Assembly (NCBI GenBank): GCA_947074145.1
Contig: CAMTOJ010000013.1
Coordinates: forward strand, 1-64,000
Direction: 5' to 3'
Source of the DNA: an uncultured Bacteroidales bacterium
GTDB lineage: Bacteria; Bacteroidota; Bacteroidia; Bacteroidales; JAUNSR01
Length of the DNA: 64,000 nucleotides
The translations under genes and the position numbers were made by a program. A model generated the notes under the pieces. It was given only the letters and a program-made list of their open reading frames with translations. It made no database searches and was not told the origin of the DNA. Position 1 is the stretch's first letter, and the number at the start of each line of letters is the position of its first letter. Positions 53,809 through 63,402 of the stretch are shown piece by piece.

Positions 53809-54870
53809 TTATATACCAAATCTTGGATAAACAAATTTATCAAGAGGATGGGTAAATCTTAATGATATTGAAGAAAGAAATCCCAAAAATCCTTTTCCGA
53901 TATATTCAGTCTGAGGTTCTTCATAAATTTTTATCAAAGAATAGTCCTCTGCATTCACGGCATAATAGACAACTTTATCCGGCGAAGAGATTTTAATAGT
54001 CCAATCTATCATATTTCCATATATCATCATCATATTCTTTTCGGGAATAAATTCCGGAATACCAACATTCCGGAATTTATAAGTTTTATTTTCAATGACA
54101 TAGAAATTATTTTCCGAATCGGAAGCAAATCCTAATATTTTGCGGTTCTTAAATTCCGTGATAAATACATTTTTAAGTGAGATACCTTGAGGTATATCTA
54201 TTTTTCTTACATAAGGACGTCCTATAGTCTGTTTCAGGTGGAAAAGTTGATTATTCCGGTCAAGAACAAGATAGTCTTCGTCGTAATCTTTTTTTACCGA
54301 CGGGTTGCCCGATAGATAATTTGCCGGAAAAGAAAATCCATTACCTGAAAGCATTTCTGAGAATCGTTTACTTTTTTCGATGTTAATAGTATTTGACTCT
54401 GCATCGATAAACTCTATTGAGTTGTCTGTAAAGCGAAAAACATCATCCGGAGATTCAAGCTTTACCCTCGATGACATTGACTCCATCAATTGGTAAACAC
54501 CGATGCAAGGAGCATTTATATCCTTGGGATTTATACGATAATAAAATGATTCGTTTTGTGTATCCTTAAATGTTATATGCATTCCATTTATTGTATCAGG
54601 AAATCGTTCATCTTTTAGAAGCTGACGGGCATAAAAAAAAGGATGAATACTGTCAAGTTCGCTTTGTGTATATATGTTACCATCAAGGTCCTGGTGACAC
54701 ATACCGGAGCCGGAATAAACAGATGTCGTAAAATTGTTGATTATACAACTGTAAAGGACAAATGGTGATTTATCTTTTTGTGGTGTTACGAACTTATATA
54801 ACCATGGTAATTGCCATAAACATAAAAGGATGACAGTCAGTATAAGTAATATGTTGCTGATTTTTTTCAT
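53809..54870 (-). CDS. DUF4857-domain protein, last gene of the uptake operon
   Basis: An N-terminal hydrophobic segment (residues about 5-22) anchors or exports the protein. The rest is mainly beta, with GSGMCHQDLDGNIYTQSELD (near 55) and HPFFYARQLL typical of DUF4857. A second hydrophobic stretch near the C-terminus, GFLGFLSSISLRF, may touch the membrane. It starts 20 bases after an ABC permease gene. No enzyme motif was seen. Its fixed place after ABC genes suggests an accessory part of the transporter. Confidence 0.82.
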   Translation of the reverse strand: MKKISNILLILTVILLCLWQLPWLYKFVTPQKDKSPFVLYSCIINNFTTSVYSGSGMCHQDLDGNIYTQSELDSIHPFFYARQLLKDERFPDTINGMHITFKDTQNESFYYRINPKDINAPCIGVYQLMESMSSRVKLESPDDVFRFTDNSIEFIDAESNTINIEKSKRFSEMLSGNGFSFPANYLSGNPSVKKDYDEDYLVLDRNNQLFHLKQTIGRPYVRKIDIPQGISLKNVFITEFKNRKILGFASDSENNFYVIENKTYKFRNVGIPEFIPEKNMMMIYGNMIDWTIKISSPDKVVYYAVNAEDYSLIKIYEEPQTEYIGKGFLGFLSSISLRFTHPLDKFVYPRFGI

Positions 54871-54890
54871 ACTTATTAATTATTTCATTT

Positions 54891-55562
54891 TTAATCTTGT
54901 TTTCCATCTTTGAATCTGGAGACGGAAAGGAAAACAAAAGATGTTGACAAAGCGGTATATACAAATAACAGAGGAAGAAATTTATTATATGCCTGCCCTG
55001 ATACATTGTAGAAAAATATCTTTATCAATAATATGCTTATCACAATATTCAAAATTCGCCTTCTCCATGTCGGTTCTAAGACACACCAAGAACAAAGAAG
55101 ATATGATAATAAACCGGAAAGAAACCAAACTATTGCCGTCAGAATAATATGATTGGCCAGTTGTTCAACAAGAGTAATTCTCATATTGACATAAAAACAG
55201 AGTAAAATAGTTGTAAAAAGCAGACTCAACATCAATAATCCGTATCCTGTCATACTGAGTATCATCTTGCGAGAATCACAAGGCAAATGAAGTGTCAATT
55301 TCAAACATTTACGTTGCATCTCAGGTACAAACTGTGTAATACCGAAAAGAATTCCGATTATAGGGGGAATGAACTTTATAGTATCAATAAAGAGAGCATC
55401 ACGCTGTATCATAACTTCCCAGATATGCACTGCACCCTTTAACTCTATCATTCTGTAGATATTAAATATCAAATAGATTGAAAAACCTAAAAGAACAATA
55501 GCAGAAAGAATGAATATCCATTTTGTTTTAATCCATTCTTTATAAAATATAGCTTTTATCAT
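54891..55562 (-). CDS. ABC transporter permease-like membrane protein
   Basis: 223 residues with six hydrophobic segments (about 17-38, 60-80, 105-130, 140-165, 172-188 and 193-212), starting MIKAIFYKEWIKTKW, typical of ABC-2-like permeases. The gene is 25 bases downstream of the ABC ATPase gene, which supports its role as the channel-forming partner. It has no signal peptide or periplasmic domain. The substrate and direction are unknown. Confidence 0.82.
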   Translation of the reverse strand: MIKAIFYKEWIKTKWIFILSAIVLLGFSIYLIFNIYRMIELKGAVHIWEVMIQRDALFIDTIKFIPPIIGILFGITQFVPEMQRKCLKLTLHLPCDSRKMILSMTGYGLLMLSLLFTTILLCFYVNMRITLVEQLANHIILTAIVWFLSGLLSYLLCSWCVLEPTWRRRILNIVISILLIKIFFYNVSGQAYNKFLPLLFVYTALSTSFVFLSVSRFKDGKQD

Positions 55563-55587
55563 TTTTATCTCATATTGGTTTTATATA

Positions 55588-56472
55588 TTAATATTTACCT
55601 GTCAGACCAATAAAGGCATCTTCAAGATTAAGAAATTCTGTTCGTAAATTATTATTGGGTATTTGACGTTCATGAAAATAAGATCTAATCTCCTTTTCTG
55701 GCAAAAAAGTATAAACCTCTAATTTAGACCCAATAAGCGAGGGATTATAAAAATCAGTCATATCCTCTAAACTATATCTTTCGGGTAAAGAGCATGTTAC
55801 TTTCTTGAAATTATCAAGCAGATTCTTTATTGGTAACTGACTAAGTATTTTTCCATAATCCATAATAATGCAGTCATCTATAAGTCGCTCCATATCTTGA
55901 ATAATGTGAGAAGTAAGAAAAACAGTTTTATCTTCACTTGTAGCATATTCCTTCAGGTAATCAACAAAAAGACGGCGATATCCGGGGTCAAGGCCCAATG
56001 AAAAATCATCAAGAATCAAAAGTTCGGGATCTTGTGCAAGAATAAGGCCTAATGCAACTTGAGAACGTTGTCCGCAAGACATACGAGAAATTTTTTGTTT
56101 AGGTGCAACTTTTAATCGACTCATTAATTCATAATATGCTTCCTTTTTCCATTTTGAATAAAAACGTGAGTAAAACTTTTCAATCTGTTCTATATTCATA
56201 AAATCATACTGTACATGTCCCTCTATAAGGAGTCCGATTTTTGATCTTGTGTGATGTTTCATATCTATTATATTTTCACCAAAAATGAGACACTCTCCCT
56301 CTTTAGGTTTAAGGTATCCGCTAAGTATGTTTATAGATGTAGTCTTTCCTGTTCCATTTTTACCTAATAGTCCCAGAATGCGTCCTTTTGGAACGGAGAA
56401 ATTAAGATTCTCATAAATTTTTCTTTTATTATAATAATGTGTCAGATTACGACACTCGATTATATTTTCCAT
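55588..56472 (-). CDS. ABC transporter ATP-binding protein with altered catalytic motifs
   Basis: A cytoplasmic ABC ATPase for the adjacent permease. Walker A is GLLGKNGTGKTTSINIL (near residue 38). The signature reads SCGQR instead of SGGQ. Walker B is LLILDDFSLGLDP with Asp in place of the catalytic Glu. The H-loop FLTSHIIQDM is intact. A C-terminal part of about 75 residues is like that of drug or bacitracin-type exporters. Hydrolysis may be slow with the Asp. It lies between the PepSY-type protein gene (10 bases) and the permease gene. Confidence 0.88.
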   Translation of the reverse strand: MENIIECRNLTHYYNKRKIYENLNFSVPKGRILGLLGKNGTGKTTSINILSGYLKPKEGECLIFGENIIDMKHHTRSKIGLLIEGHVQYDFMNIEQIEKFYSRFYSKWKKEAYYELMSRLKVAPKQKISRMSCGQRSQVALGLILAQDPELLILDDFSLGLDPGYRRLFVDYLKEYATSEDKTVFLTSHIIQDMERLIDDCIIMDYGKILSQLPIKNLLDNFKKVTCSLPERYSLEDMTDFYNPSLIGSKLEVYTFLPEKEIRSYFHERQIPNNNLRTEFLNLEDAFIGLTGKY

Positions 56473-56481
56473 AATAATATT

Positions 56482-57084
56482 CTATTTTGTTATCCATAAA
56501 AAGAGTATGGGTATCAGAAGACCGATAAGAAATTCAATTCCACCTCGTCCGAAAAAGCCTTTTGATCCTTTCATCATTGTAAATCCGGTTACCACAACTA
56601 TAATCATGGAAATACTAAAAATATCTGAAAAGATTGTCCACCACTTTCCGGGATTGTAATGTAACTTAATCATATCACTGACTATAGGTCGTTTGGAAAG
56701 GATCTCAATCACTGCTGTTCCTGAAAGTTGATCTATCTCAAGTATTGAACCACCTTTAATAAAAACTTTCACAAAGTCTTCTTTAGGATAATAATGTTTC
56801 GTGTAATTTGATTGAAGATCATAATATTTCAGAATATCTATTATCTCTTCTTTAGACATTTGTGTACCCATTGGATATTTATCAACCACAAATTCCTTTC
56901 TATCGACTGTATAGTGAAGATTAACTTTATCTCTGTGATTCATATATACCCCTGATATTGCATAAATTATAAGAATTCCGGAAAATACATATGATAAATC
57001 ACGATGAATAAGCCTGCTCCATTTTCTGAAAACAGAGCCATTTGTTTTTAATCCATAAGCAGTTCTGTTCTGATTTTTAATCAT
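56482..57084 (-). CDS. PepSY-associated transmembrane protein
   Basis: Residues about 16-48 (FRKWSRLIHRDLSYVFSGIL...) form the PepSY-TM first helix with its His and Arg. A periplasmic PepSY-like region covers about 55-130 (YDLQSNYTKHYYPKEDFVKV), followed by helices about 150-170 and 180-197. Such proteins are linked to iron uptake and reduction of metal complexes in the periplasm. Gene order with a TonB receptor and ABC transporter supports a metal role. No heme-binding motif was proved. Confidence 0.85.
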   Translation of the reverse strand: MIKNQNRTAYGLKTNGSVFRKWSRLIHRDLSYVFSGILIIYAISGVYMNHRDKVNLHYTVDRKEFVVDKYPMGTQMSKEEIIDILKYYDLQSNYTKHYYPKEDFVKVFIKGGSILEIDQLSGTAVIEILSKRPIVSDMIKLHYNPGKWWTIFSDIFSISMIIVVVTGFTMMKGSKGFFGRGGIEFLIGLLIPILFLWITK

Positions 57085-57099
57085 TAAATATTTATCTTA

Positions 57100-57681
57100 T
57101 TATTGGACTTCGTATTGTTTGGCTGTTAAATGGAAGAATGAAAGATAATCTTTACCATTTTTTTCTTTCTGTTCGGCTATTCTCTGACGGAACTGATCTA
57201 TTCTTGTCTGTGGAGAATTGGCGGTTTCACCTCTTGCTTTCTTTTCGGTAGTACATCCGGCTTCACTATCACCATGATTTTGGATATTCTGTTGTTTTAA
57301 AGTTTCTTCCCATTTAGTAAGATAAGCTTCATCAATTTTTTCTTCTACAAGCACTCCTTTTACCTTTACAATGCTATTCACACATTTCTGATCAAATTTT
57401 CCAAGTTCTCCCGATTCTATACGAAGAGTGTATTTATCACTACTTCCCATTAGAAATATTTTTCTACCTCCGTGTTTACATATGTGTGTGCATACACCTT
57501 CTATCTCTATTTCCTGACCAATAAGGCGTTCTCCATTTTGCATAACATCATCTATTTGAAGTATTGAAGATTTATTATCTGTAGTTTCCGTATCTGATGA
57601 ACCTTTTGTAGATGAAGAACAAGAAGACAATGAAATCATTGCTGAAAAGATTGTTACTATTAGAAATTTGATTTTTTTCAT
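57100..57681 (-). CDS. Lipoprotein with OB-fold-like domain
   Basis: The lipobox LSSC gives a signal peptide of about 20 residues. Residues about 40-130 look like an OB fold: QIDDVMQNGERLIGQEIEIEG, CTHICKHGGRKIFLMG and IVKVKGVLVEEKIDE. The C-x3-C-x-H-G-G segment could bind a metal. The C-terminal tail is charged and helical. It lies between a DUF6850 gene and the PepSY-type gene in the same operon. No enzymatic role is known to me. Confidence 0.78.
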   Translation of the reverse strand: MKKIKFLIVTIFSAMISLSSCSSSTKGSSDTETTDNKSSILQIDDVMQNGERLIGQEIEIEGVCTHICKHGGRKIFLMGSSDKYTLRIESGELGKFDQKCVNSIVKVKGVLVEEKIDEAYLTKWEETLKQQNIQNHGDSEAGCTTEKKARGETANSPQTRIDQFRQRIAEQKEKNGKDYLSFFHLTAKQYEVQ

Positions 57682-57725
57682 AAGTTTTTATTTTTAATTA
57701 TTTGTTTATTACATGTTTTTCTAAT

Positions 57726-59174
57726 TCAGAATTCAAATCCGATGGCAGTATTCAGATTTCTTGATTTTATTTCATTATTACCTAAATGATTATAATTTGT
57801 CTTTACCAACATGGCTAACTTTTCGTTAATTCTGAACAGAAGTTTGAATGCGGGATTAAAACTGAAATACCCGGATGTTCTGAATTCAAAATATCTGATA
57901 AATGGTTCTTCCCATATTACAGATCCTGATAAAGATGAAAAGGATGAAAGATTCTTATTATATTCACCTGAAACACAAAATTCAATACTGGTTATTTTAG
58001 AAATTCTCGAAGTGAAATTAAAATTCATACCGGCAATGAGATTTGTAAAATTTTGTTCCTTGACAGGAGATTTATATGTTTCTATATCATTTTCAATTCC
58101 GCAATTAAGAGCTAAAATCCATGAATAAGTTTTATGTTCTGTCCCGATAAAACCGTTTAGCTTTGCGTTATAGTTATTATGCTTATAAAAGTTCAGAGTT
58201 TCGATAAGCGGATAAACGTTATTGGCTGCATCATCGAATATATTTTCATCTCCGTTTCTTAATTTCAGATTAGCTGAAAAACTTATTCCTTTTCGATATA
58301 GATCATTTTTTTGAATTCCTGCTTCTGCAAATAATTCATTTTCTCTGACTTTTGCCATTGGTAATTCATTTAATGATGATATAATTTTTTCAAAAGTGAA
58401 ATACCTGATTCCCGCTGTAGCAAATATTATCTTATCGTTAGTCAGAGAATATAAATCAAGAGTTGCTTTCCCCTGATAACCATTATAATAATTATCATAG
58501 TTACTTCCTCTAAATCTATAATAATCAGTTCCCAAACCTGTAAAATGGAGTACGTCAGGAACTCCAAGATCATTATAAAATATTATATGATTAGTCTGTT
58601 TATACTTTAATCCTGAAACATTGATACCTATAAAAGTCTCATTAATTAAATTATAGGCAAGAGCCATATCTAAGTTTAATGAAGAGGTGATATTTCTGGG
58701 TCGTGGATCTATGTCTCGGTATTGATTTCCTGCATCATATACACCTTTAACTCCTACAATCCATCCATTTTTTCTGTATGATAATCCTCCTATGAAATGA
58801 TACTTTTTAGTTTCCATATCACCTCCAATAGAATCTGAGGTTATATAAGGATAAAGAAGTAGGTAGTCGGATGTTTCATTATATTTCACATCATATTTTT
58901 TACCCGTTGCATATAAGGCCTCTCCCCATATCTTCATATTCCCTATTCTCTTTACTGAGTTCACCTCAAAAAAACCAAAATCATAACCATTTCCGTCCTG
59001 AAAGAGAATATGTTTATTTTGTCGATTATGCGCATAGCCACCAAGAACATCGGTAACCTCTTTTTCTGATGAAAAATATCGAAGAGCAACATTCTCGAAT
59101 ATTTTCTCATCCGCTGCCTGCATAACGGTTGTTAAGAGTATAAATAATATAAGTTTTACTATCTTTTTCATCAT
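57726..59174 (-). CDS. DUF6850-family outer-membrane beta-barrel protein
   Basis: A signal peptide of about 19 residues ends in MQAAD. The 482-residue protein is a string of amphipathic beta strands with many Tyr and Asn turns (FLYP, YHFIGGLSYRKNGW, GYQGKATLDLYSL, RYFTFEK) and ends in FEF, typical of outer-membrane barrels. Its start overlaps the stop of the DUF4876 gene by 4 bases (ATGA), so translation is coupled. It likely works with the TonB receptor of this operon, for example as a second porin or surface partner; this is inferred from context. Confidence 0.83.
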   Translation of the reverse strand: MMKKIVKLILFILLTTVMQAADEKIFENVALRYFSSEKEVTDVLGGYAHNRQNKHILFQDGNGYDFGFFEVNSVKRIGNMKIWGEALYATGKKYDVKYNETSDYLLLYPYITSDSIGGDMETKKYHFIGGLSYRKNGWIVGVKGVYDAGNQYRDIDPRPRNITSSLNLDMALAYNLINETFIGINVSGLKYKQTNHIIFYNDLGVPDVLHFTGLGTDYYRFRGSNYDNYYNGYQGKATLDLYSLTNDKIIFATAGIRYFTFEKIISSLNELPMAKVRENELFAEAGIQKNDLYRKGISFSANLKLRNGDENIFDDAANNVYPLIETLNFYKHNNYNAKLNGFIGTEHKTYSWILALNCGIENDIETYKSPVKEQNFTNLIAGMNFNFTSRISKITSIEFCVSGEYNKNLSSFSSLSGSVIWEEPFIRYFEFRTSGYFSFNPAFKLLFRINEKLAMLVKTNYNHLGNNEIKSRNLNTAIGFEF

Positions 59175-60454
59175 TCTGAAACGGGAGTAAACCCGTCATA
59201 AGTTATTATTGTAGCTGGTGTTCCCATTGCATCTGTTGCTGTTCGTTGCAATTCAATAAGAGAAGGAATACATTCGGTATTAAAATCATTTGTTGAATTA
59301 TTGGTATCCTTATATACGCTTCGTCCGTCAACTGTCTTATAAAGAAATTTTCGGCGTATGCTCTTGAAATATCTGTTTGCATCTGAGTCTGTATAACCAC
59401 AATGAGTCCATCCGGCATCAATATCAGGGGGAAGGATATTCCATAATCTTTTAGTCTCCACACTACAATTCACTCCATCAACAATCCAATTGTTTGGTAA
59501 CTTATATGCACTTTTTTCCATATAGAAATTTCCGGCAGGTAAACTCATCGTATATGAATATTTATAGAAGTAATCTTTCATATATTCATCTTTTCCAATT
59601 GGGATTCGGGCTATTGCATAAGATTTAAATCCTCGGTTATGAAGAACCCAGAAACTATTGGTATAACAATACCATTTATCAAGATTTGGTACTGTTTCGC
59701 TATCTATATCCATATTTGAGGGAGAGTTAGATTCATCGTACCATTCATAATCGGCTTTACTTAGATCAAATGAATTTGGATTTGCAACACGGTGATCAAT
59801 TCCCACGTCACATAAAATGAATCCTTCACCAGGCATTACAGGATGATCTGTTCCTGAACCTGGTATTACATATAGAGCCTGTATGCTCATTGTATCTTTT
59901 CGTATATCTGGTCTATAATCATATTTTTGTGTAGAAGTGAAATCGGATTCAACAAGAGCAATTCCGTCAGCATATAAAATATGATCAGTGTTATTGAAAA
60001 TTTCTACATAACCATCTCCATAATATTGCTTACCTGTCGATCTTAATGTTCCTGTAAAAAATATTTCTCTTATTATAAAATCATTTTTTGATGCGAATAG
60101 ATAAGTTTCAATAGAGAAAGATGTCTCTTCCTTTCCTAATTTCACAGAGAAAGAACTACCTAAAAGTTGTGCTTTTACAATAATGCCTTCTACCTCATAA
60201 TTAATTATAGATTCATAATGGCAATCATAAAGACCGGGAAGGAGATTGATTTTATTACCATAATTTATATTTACAGTCTCATTTGTTGATCTGTTTACTA
60301 ACGTTAATAGGGCATTTTCTTCATTTACTAAACCTGAAATCTCGGGATATATGATGGAGATATCAGTAGTATCTTTTTCAAAGAACAAAGATTCATTATC
60401 CGAACATGCCGAGACAATGAGAATCAGGAGTATAAGTTTTAGTATATGTTTCAT
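59171..60454 (-). CDS. DUF4876-domain lipoprotein
   Basis: The lipobox VSAC (Cys near residue 17) marks a surface or periplasmic lipoprotein. An N-terminal Ig-like part (about 30-125) is followed by the DUF4876 body with GYVEIFNNTDHILYADGIAL, a lamin-tail-like or beta-sandwich motif. It is 30 bases downstream of the TonB receptor gene and overlaps the DUF6850 gene by 4 bases. In this family the partner is regularly a TonB receptor, so it probably binds ligand at the surface. The ligand is unknown. Confidence 0.85.
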   Translation of the reverse strand: MKHILKLILLILIVSACSDNESLFFEKDTTDISIIYPEISGLVNEENALLTLVNRSTNETVNINYGNKINLLPGLYDCHYESIINYEVEGIIVKAQLLGSSFSVKLGKEETSFSIETYLFASKNDFIIREIFFTGTLRSTGKQYYGDGYVEIFNNTDHILYADGIALVESDFTSTQKYDYRPDIRKDTMSIQALYVIPGSGTDHPVMPGEGFILCDVGIDHRVANPNSFDLSKADYEWYDESNSPSNMDIDSETVPNLDKWYCYTNSFWVLHNRGFKSYAIARIPIGKDEYMKDYFYKYSYTMSLPAGNFYMEKSAYKLPNNWIVDGVNCSVETKRLWNILPPDIDAGWTHCGYTDSDANRYFKSIRRKFLYKTVDGRSVYKDTNNSTNDFNTECIPSLIELQRTATDAMGTPATIITYDGFTPVSE

Positions 60455-60484
60455 TTTATTTATTGGATTTTTATTTAATCTGAT

Positions 60485-63265
60485 TTATATTTTCAAGCTC
60501 ATTTCAAAACCGAAATAGGGTGATACGTTACGTCTTATCAAGACACCATTCCTTGTAAAATCAGGTGTATAATCGAATAATCTGTTAGAAAAAAAAGAAA
60601 GCAAAAGTTTCTCTCCTATCTTCTTAGTTATCTTAAGATTAAGATAAACAGCAGGAGGTATTTTGTACTTATTAAACGATGATTCATTAATATTATAAAC
60701 AAGATATTGTAACAGATAATTATCTTCAACTGCCTTATCGTTATATGTATGCAAAAGTCCGTCTTCTACAGAAATATAGCTTTCAGGAATTCCGTTTTGA
60801 TATAATCTTTGAGTGGAAATAAACCACATGCTTTGAACAGAAGTTGAGAAAATCAATCCAAGTGAAGGAACCTGTGTATCAAGAAGAATTGATGTACTTA
60901 ATTGTTCGTTTTCACGACCATCATTCCAATTATACAATCCAACGTAATTGTCAGAAATAGATACATTATCGATTACGCTACTTATAGCATTAAACATAGG
61001 TCGGCTGTTTTGATAAGTAGATTTGAACCATGCTCCGCTAATTCTGATTGCTGTATAAATTGGTTTGATTCTTTTTATATCTAGTTCTATCTCGATGCCC
61101 TTTTTAAGTTGTTTACTTCCGTTTTCCACATACTGATATCCGTAAAGTTTTTTTGACAGTTCATAGTTAAGAGACGAAAGTTCTGGTTTAGAAGTCAATG
61201 AATTTCCATTTATTGTCGATACATCATATTTCTTGAATGTATATGGTGAATATGTATTTGAGTATCTAAATCCGGAATTAAGATTTTCTGAAAATACCGA
61301 TATCCAAAATCTGTGCCCGGCATATTCAATATCGGCTCTTATCTCGCTTTTTATGTTCCTGGCTGGCTGTAATTCATAATTAGTTGCATCCTGTTTATAA
61401 CTAATAATATTGTAACGACTATATTCCTGAGGATTAATTGTATTATAATATCCAAGTTGTATTATATCGCAATAAGAAGGATCGGGATAAAGATAATTTA
61501 GAGTTGGCATTTTAGTATTTCGGCCATAACCGGCAGAAATAGCAAACGATAATATTCTATTTTTTTCAGTCTGTGTTTCATATTTCCATCGTGCGTTGAA
61601 ACGAGGGTCTATATAAACTTTTCCACTCATTGTAAATCTTTTATCAAGACCAGGAATTGATTCTCCTCTTAACCCTGCTTCAATTTCTACGAGTTGTTTT
61701 TCAATTGCATATTTTAAATTATCCTGAATATAGAACGATTGGGTTTGAAGTCCCGGTATCGATTTATAAGTTCGTGGTCTGTTTCCCCATCCTGATGCAG
61801 TTAAAGGGCGTGAAAGATCGTAGATCTGTCCCTGTCCATAATTTTTAGTATAACTCCATTCATAGCCGGCTTTTATACTGTTTCTTTCTGTCAGGAATGA
61901 TGGTTTTAAAGTTGTATTCGCTCTTATGAATGCAGAAAACGGTTTGCCGTCTACTGTAAATTCTGACACATATTCACTAAAAATAAGATGAGCATCATAT
62001 TCCCCCGGTTCTGTGGAAGAGGGTGCTATTGCTGCACGTTGTGGCGAAACAAGTTTAGATCGCTCAAGTTTATCAAATTGACTATTTACTCCTATATTTA
62101 TATTAGTCTTTCGTATTAGTCGCGATTTATTTGAGATATCGAATCCTGAATTAATTATTAATCTACGAAAAGTTGATTTATATTTATCTATATTCCCATA
62201 GTCAAGATCCGGATCTGTTTTATAATCATCAAAAGACCCGGAAAAATCAATACCCGGTGTCCAAATAAACCTGTTTTCTCCTAAATCGGTTGAATAAGTA
62301 TATCTCAATGCGGCATTTATTCTTTTATAATTTTCAAGTCTGTTTCTTGGATCTGAACATGCATTAAGAAATCCGGTATTTAAATTAAGTATATGATTAT
62401 CGGAGTTTAATCTAAAACCTTTACCAAGTGATAAAAGAGTACTTTTTTCATCTTCTTTCCATCTTAATGTCAGTTCTGTCGCACGACGTATCTTTTTAAT
62501 ATCAATAACTCCACTTGTAAGGTTTCCATATTCAGCCGAAGGAATACCTCTAATTATAGCAACGGTTTCTATGTCATCGGTACTTATCGATCTCATATCT
62601 ACTCCTTTATTGGTAGTATTTCGTGCATTTTCTGCTGATACGCTACTATTAATTGTAGTATATTGAAGATTTGCATCCGTGATAACGGGAGCACCATCGA
62701 TAATAAATAATGTTCCGAGAGAATTTGTAGCGTAATCTGCATTATTACTTTTAGCCCCTGTTGCTGACAAAGGTCCGGTTTCACGTAATGAAATGGAGTT
62801 TACTGAGGTCATATCGGGATCTTTTGATATACCTCCGGGGAGAAGTTCCATAAGGTCATTAAAAGAGGTTGGTTGCAAGTGTTGCATTGCATCCCTCCCT
62901 ATTTTGGAAACTGATCCGAGTCCCTTTGACTCTGATGCTGTTATCACCACTTCTTTCAATCTGTTAGGTTTTGGCTCTAATTTATATTCCAGTAAATAAT
63001 CTCCGGTAATTTGTACCTCATAAACGACCGAAGAATAAGACAAATGGGTTATATATAATTTATATGTATCATTTTTAATTTTAGTCCTGGCCTCTCCGTT
63101 TTCGTCAGTAATGATTATAAAAGGAGTATTATTCTTATTGATAAAATTTATGACAGCATCCGAAACCCCTAAGCCGGAACCACTGTCTTTCAGACTGATA
63201 GATATATTCTGTGATGTTATATTATGGCAGTAAAGTATTATTAATAACAAATAGAATTTTTTCAT
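60485..63265 (-). CDS. TonB-dependent receptor, first gene of the uptake operon
   Basis: The signal peptide (about 1-18) is followed by a carboxypeptidase-regulatory-like domain (about 20-105). A plug spans about 115-270 (QPTSFNDLMELLPGGISKD, LFIIDGAPVITDANLQY, IRGIPSAEYGNLTSGVIDIK), then a long barrel to the C-terminus (YFGFEMSLKI). It begins a minus-strand operon of eight genes ending at 53809. A -7 match CAAAATTA lies at 63270-63277, very close to the start codon. Presence of PepSY and ABC partners suggests uptake of a metal or metal complex. Confidence 0.92.
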   Translation of the reverse strand: MKKFYLLLIILYCHNITSQNISISLKDSGSGLGVSDAVINFINKNNTPFIIITDENGEARTKIKNDTYKLYITHLSYSSVVYEVQITGDYLLEYKLEPKPNRLKEVVITASESKGLGSVSKIGRDAMQHLQPTSFNDLMELLPGGISKDPDMTSVNSISLRETGPLSATGAKSNNADYATNSLGTLFIIDGAPVITDANLQYTTINSSVSAENARNTTNKGVDMRSISTDDIETVAIIRGIPSAEYGNLTSGVIDIKKIRRATELTLRWKEDEKSTLLSLGKGFRLNSDNHILNLNTGFLNACSDPRNRLENYKRINAALRYTYSTDLGENRFIWTPGIDFSGSFDDYKTDPDLDYGNIDKYKSTFRRLIINSGFDISNKSRLIRKTNINIGVNSQFDKLERSKLVSPQRAAIAPSSTEPGEYDAHLIFSEYVSEFTVDGKPFSAFIRANTTLKPSFLTERNSIKAGYEWSYTKNYGQGQIYDLSRPLTASGWGNRPRTYKSIPGLQTQSFYIQDNLKYAIEKQLVEIEAGLRGESIPGLDKRFTMSGKVYIDPRFNARWKYETQTEKNRILSFAISAGYGRNTKMPTLNYLYPDPSYCDIIQLGYYNTINPQEYSRYNIISYKQDATNYELQPARNIKSEIRADIEYAGHRFWISVFSENLNSGFRYSNTYSPYTFKKYDVSTINGNSLTSKPELSSLNYELSKKLYGYQYVENGSKQLKKGIEIELDIKRIKPIYTAIRISGAWFKSTYQNSRPMFNAISSVIDNVSISDNYVGLYNWNDGRENEQLSTSILLDTQVPSLGLIFSTSVQSMWFISTQRLYQNGIPESYISVEDGLLHTYNDKAVEDNYLLQYLVYNINESSFNKYKIPPAVYLNLKITKKIGEKLLLSFFSNRLFDYTPDFTRNGVLIRRNVSPYFGFEMSLKI

Positions 63266-63370
63266 AATGCAAAATTAGATATGAAAATTTCTCCTATAAA
63301 TACCTACTAATGATTAAAATTTAAGAGATTATCAATGCGATTAGGTATTTTAGAATGATTACAGGTAAGG

Positions 63371-63378
63371 TAGTTTTG
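63371..63378 (+). promoter_or_regulatory. -7 element of the secreted-protein gene at the window end
   Basis: TAGTTTTG matches TAnnTTTG 24 bases upstream of the ATG at 63403; no TTTG at -33. Confidence 0.5.
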
Positions 63379-63402
63379 CATCAGATTTAAAACTAAATTT
63401 AT

